From Periconia sp. R9002 (taxonomy: Eukaryota; Ascomycota; Dothideomycetes; Pleosporales; Periconiaceae), in the NCBI GenBank assembly GCA_023627715.1, contig JAMAHW010000095.1:106979-170978 (forward strand): a stretch of DNA of 64,000 nt. The letters are read 5' to 3'. Below, in pieces: positions 34,937-46,317 of the stretch. A model generated the notes under the pieces. That model was not told where the DNA came from. It worked only from the letters and a program-made list of their open reading frames with translations, and did not search any database. Position numbers and translations under genes: made by a program. Within the stretch, counting starts at the first letter, position 1. Every line of letters begins with the position of its first letter.

Positions 34937-37900
34937 ATGGAACTATCGCGACTATGGATGTTCACATTCATCATCTTCTTACGGATCGGGCTCAGCGTTC
35001 AGCAAGACTGCTCAGCTGCAAACCCATGTCCTCTCGGGTGTTGCAGCAAGGCTGGTTGGTGTGGATTTGGGCCAGACTTTTGCGGGTATGAGATCCAAGT
35101 ACTACGCGACGTTGCGTTAACCCGTCACTAAAATTGTCAGGGACGGTTGTCGAGACACTTGCGACCGCAAATCTGAATGCAATCCGTCATGGAATGATGA
35201 CAAGTGGAGCAATGCAACAGATTGCCCACTCAAAGTTTGCTGTAGCAAGTCTGTGACTCCAAATCAGCGATTGAAAACGCACAAATTCATAATTCTAACG
35301 TTAATGAGATTTACAGGGACGGGTTTTGCGGAACGACAAAAGACTTTTGCGGCGATAAAAAAGTCAAACGCCCTTCTTGCGACTCAGGGTCGACGAAGAT
35401 CAAGAAAGTAATCGGATACTACGAGGGATGGTCGATGACGGAACGATCGTGCTACGGCATGCAGCCGGAAGACATACCTTATGGCGTTTACACTCACATC
35501 ATGTATGGATTTCCTACCGTGCTGAGAATATCAACCGGAGACTAATCTATGTGCGCTCACAGCTTTGCATTTGCTACAATAGACCCAAAAACCTTCGAGA
35601 TAAAAGCTGGAGACAGCAGAACCGAGTCACTGATGACACGTATCGGTGCATTGAAGTTGTTGCAACCGGACCTTAAAATTTGGGTTGCTGTAGGAGGATG
35701 GACTTTCAATGATCCCTGGATGCCCACAGCAACAACGTTCAGTGACCTTGCTGGGAGCGAGCAGAATACGGATAAGTTTCTAACATCACTTCTCTCCTTC
35801 ATGAACACTTATAGCTTCGATGGGTTTGATTTGGACTGGGAGTACCCCGTTGCAGATGATCGCAGTGGCAAGAAAGAAGACTATGACAACTTCACCAATT
35901 TCATAAAGAAAGTCAAAAGTAAACTTTCGGGCGGAAAGGGGCTTTCCATTACACTTCCTGCAAGCTATTGGTGTAAGAAACATACCTCCATTGACATTCG
36001 ATGCACTAACCTTTGAGTATTATCATAGATCTGAAGAACTTCGACATTAAAGGCCTGCAAGATAATGTGGATTGGTTCAATGTGATGACATATGACATGC
36101 ATGGAGCTTGGGACATCAAGAACAAATGGACAGGGTGAGCTCGATGATTCTGCTGACCGCACTGTGCTAACACCTTTACAGCCCTTTCGTTAACTCACAC
36201 ACCAACTGGACTGAAATTCAGGAAGGTTTAGATTTGTTATGGAGGAATGATATCAACCCCGACAAAGTTGTGCTAGGAACCTCGTTCTATACGCGATCAT
36301 TTCAATTAAGCGATCCCGGCTGTTCCGAGCCTGGATGCCTTGTAGCATCTGCTGGTAATCCTGGGAAATGTTCGGTTACGTCTGGTGTGTTTAACCCCCA
36401 TTACCGATTTGTTCGAAAACAAGCCGTCACGTGTGGTGGCGTATGTACTTTACCCACCCTCGTTGCATCTAGCTAACTTCGTACTCGTGATATAGGTGTG
36501 CTTCTCCACCCGGAAGTGCAGGATATTATCAAGGAAAAGGGGCTGAGTGTCACAACCCACAAGGACGAAGCGGTGAAGACAGTTCACTGGGACAATCAAT
36601 GGACCTCTTTTGACGACGAAGAGACGTGGACCACGAAAATCGATAACGCAAAATCACAGTGTACGTAATTTTTCCCAAAGGTGGCGCCAGAATAACATAC
36701 AGTATACCGCTCACACGGCTTCTGGCGTGCCTTACTTTATTTCCATCAATCTTAACTAACTCCTCACCCTCAGGTATATCCAGTATCATGGTCTGGGCTA
36801 TCAGTCAAGATGATAAAAACTCGACGAACGCCAAAGCTCTGACCAAAGCAGCTGGCCGCGAGGTCATGGCAATGCCGGATTTCAATGAGCAGCCAGCGAC
36901 CTCTGAACCCTTAAAAGCTGTTCAAACTTGCAGATGGACTAATTGCGGGGAGCAATGTCCCAGCGGCTTCAAAGAAACGCCTATAGACGGGTCTCCGGGG
37001 CAGAGACTGGAGGACAAGTCGCTATGTCTAGGGACTGCTTCCCTTTTCTGCTGTCCTTCCAGTCGAGAGTCACCTAAGTGCACATGGCGTGGGATTACAT
37101 CCTCAGGGGACTGCAATCCTGGGTGTAACAAGGGTGAGGTAGAAGTGGGCACGCAAGTGGTAGGCAAAACATCCCCACCCATCCCACTTTTAAAGCCCTG
37201 ACTGATTGGACTGCAGACCGGTTGCACTCTTCGACACCAGAGTGCTTGTTGTACGGACGAAGCTGAAACCAGCGCGTACGTATTACCAATGTATAAAATC
37301 AATGGAGTTCTTTGCTTACTTTGGACTATCGTCTCTAGGTACGGAAAGTGTAAGTGGTTTGGTAGCGCAAGTGTATGTGCTCCATCTGGAAAGCAGCACG
37401 AGTGTGACTCCACTTATAAAACTCGTTTGTTTGCTTCCAGCGCTGGTTTTGGGGGCGAGCAGACCTGTACACAAGGTAAATTCTTCTGTGATATAAAGAA
37501 AATGTTGTGTATTGATCACTGCTGAATGTTTTCATAGGTGCAAAAAGCTATTGTTGTACCGAGATTCCAGATGCGTTTACCGATTGTGCTTGGTATAAAA
37601 AAGCCACGAGAGTTATCAACATTGATGGGTGGTGTGAACCAAGTTGCCCACAAGGGGCAATAAGAATTGGAAGACAAAAAGGGGATTGCGGTAACTTTGG
37701 CGAGCAAGCGTACTGTTGTAAAGGCAAACCCCTGCCTGAAATTCAGCCCAAGGAGCCGGGATTTGGCGGTAAAGGAGCGGAGGAATTCCGAACTTTACTT
37801 CAAAAGTTAGTCCCGATCCGTCTTCTCCGCAATGTTCCAAAGCTTCGTACTCACCTCAATGCATTCAGGTATATGAAAGATCCAACGTGCCCCAGGAAAA

Positions 37901-39320
37901 ACCTACATCCTGCTCTACATGAATGGTACACCGACGGAGCAATTTCAGCAAAAAGATCACTGGAGTTGAATGTCGAAGATCATCTGGAGAAGCGAGATGA
38001 GACCTGCACGAATGACCTTTGGGTACGGATCAACCAGTATTCTTCTGTCCTATTCGGATACTCCACTTCGAATATGACTGCACTACAACAAATCTGGGAT
38101 CAAGAGTTTGCTGGCCACTTCGACTACCAGCTTACTTACGGTAACCTTACTGCTTATTTCAAAGATAGTGCCCGTATTGACAGGAGTTCCGTTATATCGT
38201 GGATTTTTAACAACCCGGCCGCAGCAGGACCAGCAATCCGCTTGGGTATCGCTGTCAAGAGCAAATTATGCTCTGAAGTGAAAACCTCAAAAGGAACTTT
38301 CAAGCGAGCTATACACGAACCAGATGCTAAACGAAAAATCGGTGTATGGACCACTCCAGCAGATGACGATACCGTACTCTATCCAAGCTGGGAAACAATC
38401 ATGGACGGAATCGCAAGCAGACATCTCACTCTCCAGTATGCGCGATGGGAGTATATGAGCGGCAGCGATTCGGGGCATAATCCTCAACCATTCTTGGAGC
38501 TTGCGTATTGGATAGGACCCAATCCTGGCGTTGCCCCAACTCAGCAGGAAGAACAGAATCTCAACCTTAATCGATATCGTGACCGCAACTACGCGACCCC
38601 CTCCCGATTTGTTGTATTCCATCTACATGTCGACCCTGAAAATACGGATGTACTTCGTTCTATCAATGATCGTACTCGGATTGGAATAACATCAGTATCC
38701 ATGTTTCATAGCTCCGAGGTTCGCCAGTTGAATAGTTTTGGATGGAGAGTGGAGGGAGAACATCGTGCAGGCGCAGTTCATTCAAATGAGGATGGTATGT
38801 TTGTCCAAGACTGGATTTGCGCGTTGCCCTTTCCCGATTCAACCTTACTAATTTGGCAATACAGAAAACAGCCGAGAGGTCTTTTCGTGTTATGACGCTG
38901 AACAGTTTGCACGCAGAGATGGTATCTGGTAAGCATCCACCATGGTTTTACCATATCGCTCTCGGAATCATACCGCCAATACTGACCAAGTACTTCAGGT
39001 ATGTCGGAGCACAAGGCAGTTTCCCAGCAGATGCTTTTTGGAATCGATTCTCCACCTGGGCAAACGGTCTTTTTAATGCCGGCTACCTTGCGTCGCCTGG
39101 AATCGCGCCTATCTTGAGAGGTGCAAGGTTTGCCCAGAACGGGGACATTGACTTGAGCTCAAATCCTGCATTCCTTGTAGCAGGCGAAAGATCATCAGAA
39201 TTTTATAATGCAGACCCGTACACGATATCTTTTACTATCACCCGGAATGATGGCAATCGAGTTGAGTATCAATTTTCAATTCCTGATCCGGGTGCGCCGT
39301 ACTCAAATGGAAGATCATAA
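34937..39320 (+). CDS. CBM18-GH18 chitinase, killer-toxin alpha/beta-like
   Basis: Fourteen exons: 34937-35085, 35141-35248, 35317-35502, 35563-35972, 36029-36134, 36182-36384, 36496-36660, 36774-37159, 37217-37275, 37339-37475, 37538-37805, 37869-38794, 38865-38928, 38999-39320. All phases agree and give 1162 aa. Signal peptide about 1-22. Two hevein-type CBM18 modules (about 25-60 and 63-100; CCSKAGWCG, CCSKDGFCG). GH18 domain from about 116, with VAVGGW and the catalytic motif DGFDLDWE (Glu 241), so the active site is intact. A Cys-rich region follows (about 565-710). Lys-Arg pairs at 754-755 and 767-768 precede a C-terminal domain of 394 residues. This order matches subgroup C chitinases related to the zymocin alpha/beta precursor; in that system Kex2 cuts at Lys-Arg. 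Donor 8 may be at 37157 or 37160. Secreted; cell-wall chitin is the likely target. Confidence 0.88.
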
Positions 39321-40120
39321 AGTACACGCGCCACGTTGTCGACGAGAGTACGACACGTACAGTTTAGGCATTTTACTGCTGGAGATTCGCGTTCATCTCC
39401 GAGTGAGATGGAAACGAGCGGGCGAGCGGTACGGACCTTCCGGATTTGGGTTAGTTTGTTGGTGTGGAGGTAGAGTGTGGATTGATTTTTGCAGAGGGGG
39501 ATATGAGTGGGGGTTGATGGGTTGAACGTATGAGGTGTCAGGTATAGGAGGGTTTCGTCTTCGGTATTGGGTAAGGGGGGACGTGATGGGAGGAGTGGAT
39601 GTAAGGGGAGAGAGGGAGAGAGGAAGATGTGTTGAAGAAAAAAAAAGAAATTATACTCAGTGCTGTTCACACAGCGTGCGCCAGCTATAGGTGTAGAGTA
39701 CGAGAATGAATTGGCGTAATACTATTAGTAGCAATCCACACCGAGGCAGACTTTTTGTAAGTTGTGGAGGAAGAGGTACGTACCTTTTCACGACCTTCCC
39801 CAAACAGCTAGCTCGGTGAATGGAGAAAGCCGCCGTCCAATGAAATGGAACACGCGCCTCAGCCACCGAGTTGTGCCAAGCCACACCAGCTCTTCCTCCT
39901 ACCCTATCCACGCGTAGTTCCTCACCACCAAGACTTCTGTTCATCTCGCCATCGGACGTAGGCGTGCGATTGAGGCTCTGAGTGGTATGTGCAAGATTGC
40001 CTAGCCACTGACCATGTGTGTACATACGAGGAGCCCGTATATAAGGACAATGGGGCACCCCAGCTGGACTATGAGAGACAGGACATCCGGCCCTTGACAA
40101 TATCTGCGCGCTGAAGTACC
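39321..40120. other. Intergenic region with nuclease promoter
   Basis: The left half is purine-rich on the plus strand. A TATA element lies near the right end. ORFs here are unsupported. Confidence 0.45.
40038..40045 (+). promoter_or_regulatory. TATA box of secreted nuclease gene
   Basis: GTATATAAGG lies about 80 bases upstream of the ATG at 40121. Confidence 0.6.
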
Positions 40121-42118
40121 ATGTCTCCGCTGTCTCTCGTTCGCTTCTGCGGCCTCGCGGCTGCGATTGCTGCTGCATCGGCCGAGACGATTGCTCAGAT
40201 CAATGGCGACAAGTACCTCTCGCCCTACGCCGGAAAGACCGTGTCCAACGTCTCCGGCATCATCACGGCAAAGGGCCCCGATGGTCTCTGGCTGCGCTCT
40301 TCCAAGGACCGCAAGCGCGATGCCACTCACTCGGAATCCATCTACGTCTTTGGCCGCAACTTCACGTCCAACCTCACCGTCGGCGATGCCATTGTCCTGC
40401 GTGGAAAGGTCGAGGAGTACCGCTCCAACAAGGATTATGTGTACTTGACTGAAATCTCGAGCCCCGTGCTGCAGTCTAAAGGATCCAGCGGGAACAATGT
40501 CGAGCCCCTCGTCATTGGAAAGGATACGCGCGACCCTCCTAAAGAGCAGTTCAGTAGCCTTGATGGAGGCGATGTGTTTGCCTTCCCCAATAATGTCTCG
40601 CAGATCTCGGTCGCGAATCCCGTGCTCGATCCTACCAAGTATGGCATGGACTTTTGGGAGAGCTTGACGGGTGAGTTGGTCAAGGTGAAGAAGCCTACGG
40701 CAATTTCGAAGCCGAATAATTTTGGCGATACGTGGGTTTATGGCGATTGGAAGGTGTCGGGGAAGAATGATCGGGATGGGTTGACCATTACTGACAAGGG
40801 TGAGTTTTTATTATTATTCCAGATCTTGTCTTCACACGGCTAACAGAGGGTAGATGCCAACCCGGAAACCATTATCATCGGCACGCCACTGGATGGAACC
40901 AAAAACCCCACTGCCACCAAACTGGGCGACGAGCTCGAGGAAATCACTGGAGTCGTCACGTACGCATTCGGCTTCTATCGCATTCTGCCCACCACGGCCA
41001 TCGTGGTGAAGAAGTCGCAAAAGCAAGCACTTCCCTCCCCCACCAAGCTCAAATCAGAGGGCAAATGCAGCGGCCTCACCTTTGGCGCCTACAATGTCGA
41101 GAACCTGTGGGCCAAAAGCGCGCACCTGCCTACGATCGCCTCGCACATCGTCGAGTACCTCAACGCTCCCGACCTCATGTTCCTCCAAGAAGTCCAGGAC
41201 GACAATGGCCCAACAAATGATGCCGTCGTCTCCGCCAACCTAACCCTCTCCACGCTCGTCGCCGCCATCTCCGCCGCCGGGGGCCCCAACTACACGTTCG
41301 CTGACATCGACCCGACCCGCAACCAGGACGGCGGCGCACCGGGCGGCAACATCCGCACCGCGTACCTGTACAAGCCGTCTCTCCTCCGTCTCTCCAAGGG
41401 CAACCCGGGCGGCAGCCTCGATGCCAACGAGGTCCTGCCAGGCCCGACGCTCAAGTTCAACCCGGGCCGCATTGACCCTACCAACGCCGCGTGGACTGCG
41501 AGCCGCAAGCCGCTCGTTGCGCAATGGGAGATTATTGGAAAGAATGGAACAGGCGAGCATCCATTCTTCACCGTCAACGTGCATTTTGGGTCCAAGGGCG
41601 GGAGCTCGAGCATCCAGGGTGATGCGCGGCCGCCTGTGAATGGCGGCGTCGATGATCGCCAGGCGCAGGCCGAACTCACGGCCAACTTCATAAAGGTATG
41701 TTTTCACCCCAACAACAAAAAACCCCATACAAAAGATCAAACATCGAAAATAAAGAAATAAAACTAACATCTCTCGCCCCACAAACAGTCCATCCTCACC
41801 CTCTCACCCACGGCCCGCATCATCACCGCCGGCGACTTCAACGAATTCGCCTTCGTGTCCCCAATGGCCACCTACGCCTCCCTCTCGGGCTTGCACGACC
41901 TCGACGAGGTCGCCGGCATCAAGAAAGAGGACCGCTACACGTACCTCTTCGACATGAACTCGCAGCAGCTGGACCACATGTACGTCTCGGACGCAATCGC
42001 GGGGGAGGACAAGAAGAAGGCAAAGTACGAGCATGTGCATGTTAACACGTGGGCGGATAAGGCGGGCGAGGTGAGTGATCATGATCCTAGTGTTGCGCGG
42101 TTGGGGGTTTGTTCGTAG
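40121..42118 (+). CDS. Secreted endonuclease/exonuclease/phosphatase-fold nuclease
   Basis: Three exons, 40121-40799, 40854-41695 and 41789-42118, give 616 aa; introns 54 and 93 bp are in phase. Signal peptide about 1-21 (MSPLSLVRFCGLAAAIAAAS). The N-terminal third has an OB-like beta domain (YAGKTVSNVSGIITAKGPDG, DAIVLRGKVEEYRSNKDYVY) as in extracellular ExeM-type nucleases. The EEP catalytic domain starts at about residue 300: AYNVENLW (Asn), FLQEVQDD (Glu about 337), ITAGDFNEF (Asp 523 and Asn 525), and the closing SDHDPS (His 605). All main catalytic positions are present, so it should be active on phosphodiesters with a divalent metal. Glycosylation sites (NVS, NFT, NLT) fit secretion. 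It probably degrades external DNA or RNA, for example for phosphate scavenging. Confidence 0.88.
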
Positions 42119-44936
42119 GGCCGGAGGTCCGTTTTCGGAAAAGTTGGGTGAGTTGTATGTGTATTATCATGGCGTTATGATGAAGTATGAGCAGAATGAA
42201 TATGGTCTCAAAAAAAATAGGAATGCATGTTACATAAGGAATAGAGTATTTGTAATGTGTCGTTATCCATCCATCTCCCCCCTCCTCCTTTTTCCTCCTC
42301 CCCTCCTCCCCTTCCTTCTTCCTCTTCTTCTCATCACCATCGCCCCATCATAAAAAAAAAAGAAAAAAGAAATTAGAGATGGATTGAGAAGATAGTACGA
42401 GCGTTACCATACCCTTATCGACTCAAAAACTCAAGTTTATAGTATCCTTGCTATATCATTAAAACCACACATAAAATATGGATACCCGTTTATTCCTTCC
42501 TCCCTTCCTTCCTTCTTCTTCAGAAGAGTAGCAGAGATTAAAAAGAGGACAACGTTTCAAAACTAGAACAGATGGTGTTAGTAGGCTTTTTTCTTTGTCG
42601 TCGTCTCGCAAACCCCGATTCATCGAATTTGTCTACTGGGATTGATTGATTGATTGATTTTAGGTGAAAAAGAAAAAATAGTATGTGAAGCAAGCAAGCA
42701 AGCGAGAAAGCGTTGCTTTGGCTGGGACGGGATGGATATGTATGTATGTACGTACACACACAACGGGTACGCACGTACTTGGAAGAGGGTGAGATAGGTG
42801 GTTGGTTGGGATGGAATAGGAAGAGATGTGTCGTGGACGTATGCTTGGGTAGAAAAAAGGTATCTACAGCAATAAGGTTGTGTCTCTGTGTGTGTGTGTG
42901 TGTGTGTGTGTTACGGACTTGGTTGATGACTTAAAGCTGAGGTTCTTGTATAGTGAGTGCTGTGATGTGGTGTGAAGGGATGGATGTCGGGAGTAAGAGG
43001 TGAGTTAGTTGGGTGTTGTGTACATAAGGTCTATCATGCGTATTGTGTGTGTGTGTGTTTAGGGTAGGTAGTTAGCGGATCTAGGATGGGTACTTGGGTA
43101 TGTAGGTAAGTAGGTAAGCCGAAAACGTTCTTAAGTCATTTTTTTTTGCCTGCGTTGATACCACGAGTAGTATAATACTCTATGATGTGACGATTCATTG
43201 ACACTTTTCATGTATGTGTGTAGGTAGGTAAGTGGTTTGTTTAGTTTGAGTTGAGTTGGGCGGTTTTTGTGAGGGGGAAAGGACAGGAGCTAGGCATCAA
43301 TTGAACATCCACATGTACCTAGGTATGTATGTACGGACGAACGCAGGGTAGGGTGGTGCGGAGAACTACGCGCGCGCGGAGGCGGCGCATGTGCAATATT
43401 TGTACGTACATATGCGCGTACGTATCTAGGTATAGGATGGTGTAGTAGTAGTGTACTACCATGCCGTTATATCAAAGTTTTTTTTGTCTACACCTACTTA
43501 CACATACACATATGTACACTGCAATAACTGATGCATGTACACGTATACCTAGTAGGTACCTACCTCGTTCTCATCCCCAAAACAAACCACCGCCGCACAG
43601 CCGCGCACCTACACCTAGCAATACATATACCTACCTAGGTATTCTAAAGATGCAATTTATGCAAGGCAAGGCACGTATGAACAAGCGGTAAGGCAAGACA
43701 AGGCCAGATAACAATCCAGACCGGGCTATTGCGGGTGGACCCGGTTGACGGGGCGTGCAGATAGATAGATTGAGAAAAAGGAGATGTTACACAGCATATG
43801 TCAATATACTTAAGGCGGGCTGTCGCTGGCCTACGTTTGATGATTGATGCGGCGTAGGTACGGGGGTTATATAAATTGATTATGTGGGTGAGGTAATCAG
43901 GGGTCGGGAGGCACGGGGCACTAAGAGATACATGTGCACGTACTTTTAGACTGTTTTCTTTTCGTGGAGTCGGTTGGATAATTAAATGCAGGAGGAGGCT
44001 GGAATGACGGTGTTTGAGGTTGGTAGGCAGGTGGTGGTGGTCCCGGTGGTCGGATTTTTGGTATGTTGATTTCGATAGGTTGGGGATGGGAAGTCCGAAC
44101 GGACGGACGGACAGACAGAAAGACAGACTACATATGTACCGGTAGATGCGCGGTGAAAAGAGGTGGAGATTGAAGGCGTGATGAGTGATGGATTAGTGAT
44201 GAAGGGGAAGACTGCACACATGTGCCGGATGGGGAATATACGACAGCCACAAAGAGAGTGTTCTTGCGAAGAGGGTAAGCGAGCAACGATTGTTGGCGGG
44301 ATCGAGGGTTCCATTCGTCCCGCGGTGCTGCAGGGAGTGGGTGAGGGTGTTCCGGTGTGTGTGGGTGTAAGCGCGGTGGCGCGGCGGGTGTTGGATGAAT
44401 GTCGTTTTTCTCCATTTATCCGAGCAAATCATCCGTCTTTCTGAAGGATTGGGGGATGTGCCGTGGACTGTAGACCCCTCGGAGGGAGGACATGTTGATG
44501 CTAGTGAGATGTTGTTGGTGATGTGTACTGTAGAGGTAGAGTGTAGGTGGATATACTATAGTAGAGAGAGTGTGGAGGCGGGCACGCGGGGTAGGCTAGT
44601 AGTCTACCAAGGCCCTAACAAATAAGAGCCCCCAAGCCCCCAACCCATCACCTCCATCGTCAGCTGATCACTTCATCTCATTCTCATCCACATCCATCAT
44701 CACCGCCAGCAAAACGAAGACCTACACGACATCCATCTACCTGGCGACATGTCGTGATGACCGCGTTACGATGCAGCCTGGTGCCTCCCGCCTTGGGCAC
44801 AGAAGCTTCTTCGCTGCCACTTAGATCCATCCTGCGACGCCGCCGCCGTATTATTGCTGCATTTTTCCATTCCCAATTTCCCATTCGCGATGCAATCCAT
44901 CTGCACGGCTGATGCTGGGCTGCGCTTTGGACAGCC
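42119..44936. other. Long low-complexity intergenic region
   Basis: About 2.8 kb. It contains C/T-rich tract 42275-42335, TTGA repeats near 42643-42660, TGTG runs at 42887-42910 and 43045-43058, many GTAGGTA/TATGTATG motifs, and two perfect TACCTAGGTA palindromes (43316-43325 and 43632-43641). No coding signal is convincing. Confidence 0.5.
42887..42910. repeat. (TG)12 microsatellite
   Basis: Twelve perfect TG units following CTC. Confidence 0.9.
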
Positions 44937-45391
44937 ATGGGCGTTGTGCCAAGGTCTTGGGTGGCGCTTTTTGACTTTGCATCTGGCTCCGATGCCCTCT
45001 TTGCACAATGTACACGACACTTCGTCGAGCCCTCCGCCGTTGCACGCCTGTCCCGTGCGTTCGAGAACGCTGACTTGCCTGAAGCATGGCCTTGGCCCGA
45101 TGCGGCCTACAATGGTACGCACACTATCTCCCACATGGCCTCTCCCAAACGGCCCTACTATCTTTCTAACCATCACCAGAGGATCCACCCCCACCGTCTA
45201 CCCCAGTCTGGGCTAGTACTTATTCGCCGACGTCAAGGCTCCAACATCATGACGAAAAGTGCCGATTTCCAATCCAAAACGAAACAGATGGGCATTCAAG
45301 GGAGAATCATCCATCCCGTCCGGTCCATCGTTCAAGGAGGGGGCGGCCTGAGTCCGTCCGCTGGAACCAGAGGGCGGTCCACTTGCAGTGA
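44937..45391 (+). CDS. Candidate small protein gene, unknown
   Basis: Possible two-exon gene: 44937-45114 and 45180-45391, 129 aa. The intron has GTACGC, a TTTCTAACC branch and CACCAG, and the phase is kept. Exon 1 reads as ordinary protein (VPRSWVALFDFASGSDALFA, then SAVARLSRAFENADLPEAW). Exon 2 is Pro-rich then basic and low-complexity (EDPPPPSTPVWAS, RPVHRSRRGRPESVRW). No signal peptide or domain is recognised. ORFs also exist on the other strand over the same stretch. Transcription evidence is needed to accept it; the good intron is the main argument. Confidence 0.35.
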
Positions 45392-46317
45392 CAATCACTC
45401 CCATCCAGCCAAAACAGCCACCATGCTTATCAGCTATATTACCCTTCAGTGAGTAATAACGCTGTAACCATGGGCTGAATCCGAAATCGCGTGTCAGCAA
45501 AAGAAAATAAAGCAAAGACGAAGCAACTGTGGCAACCAACGGCCGGTCGGACGCCAAACCAAGCCATCATGCATCTCACTCGTGCCGCCAGGGATGCATG
45601 TGCTAGAATCCACCAGATTCATCTCATCTGGAACCCGACGCGCCAGCGTTCACAGCTAAAGTGTGCTGGGCAACGTGATACAGCGTCCAATAGGGCTGCC
45701 GAGGGCGTCAGTCCCTTGCCTCTTCCGGTGCGCGATAGAATCTACGCTCGGGCTCCCCCTTGGTACAAACGTCCCGAATCCAAGAGTCTTACAGCAGTAC
45801 TGTACGCTTGCAATCCGACCCGACCCTCAGTGAGCTCCTCGCGACAATCTTACCTTGCATCGATGTACCTACCCGACCAACTACTGCTAGTGCTTCCATT
45901 GATCCTTGCCAACCCTTCCTCCCTCCCTCCCCCATGGGGTCCCGCCGTACTTGACTAATTATGTGCTCTGCACAGCTGCGGCACACGCTCCGCACACGCC
46001 TACACCACCACCCAACTACTAACTTACAGTACTTACGCTTGCACTAGCCTTCCATTCCCCCGGCAAATCTCAAGTCTATATCTTTGCCGCACCGTCTCTG
46101 GATGCCTGTCAGAGTCGATCAGGGCCCTGCGTCTGTTGTGTTTGTTGGCTGCTGTCATCCTTCGCTGCCCCGACTATAAATACCAATTCGCCCGCCCGCC
46201 GGCTACCGCCCTGATCTCTTTCCTTTCAAGGCTGGTTCTTGTCCCCCACCTTGTAGCTTTTTTTTTCTTTTTGCTTTCCGTCCAAATCCGCCGCATCCCC
46301 CGTCCATCGTCATCGCC
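45392..46317. other. Intergenic, MFS gene promoter
   Basis: No supported gene. ORFs on both strands lack motifs. The right end holds the transporter promoter and C/T-rich leader. Confidence 0.45.
46173..46182 (+). promoter_or_regulatory. TATA box of MFS transporter gene
   Basis: CTATAAATAC lies about 145 bases upstream of the ATG at 46318, followed by a pyrimidine-rich leader. Confidence 0.55.

Noticed and set aside
45213..45557. 114-aa minus-strand ORF
   Set aside because: It overlaps the plus-strand two-exon candidate, and its apparent hydrophobic start is not followed by a plausible protein.
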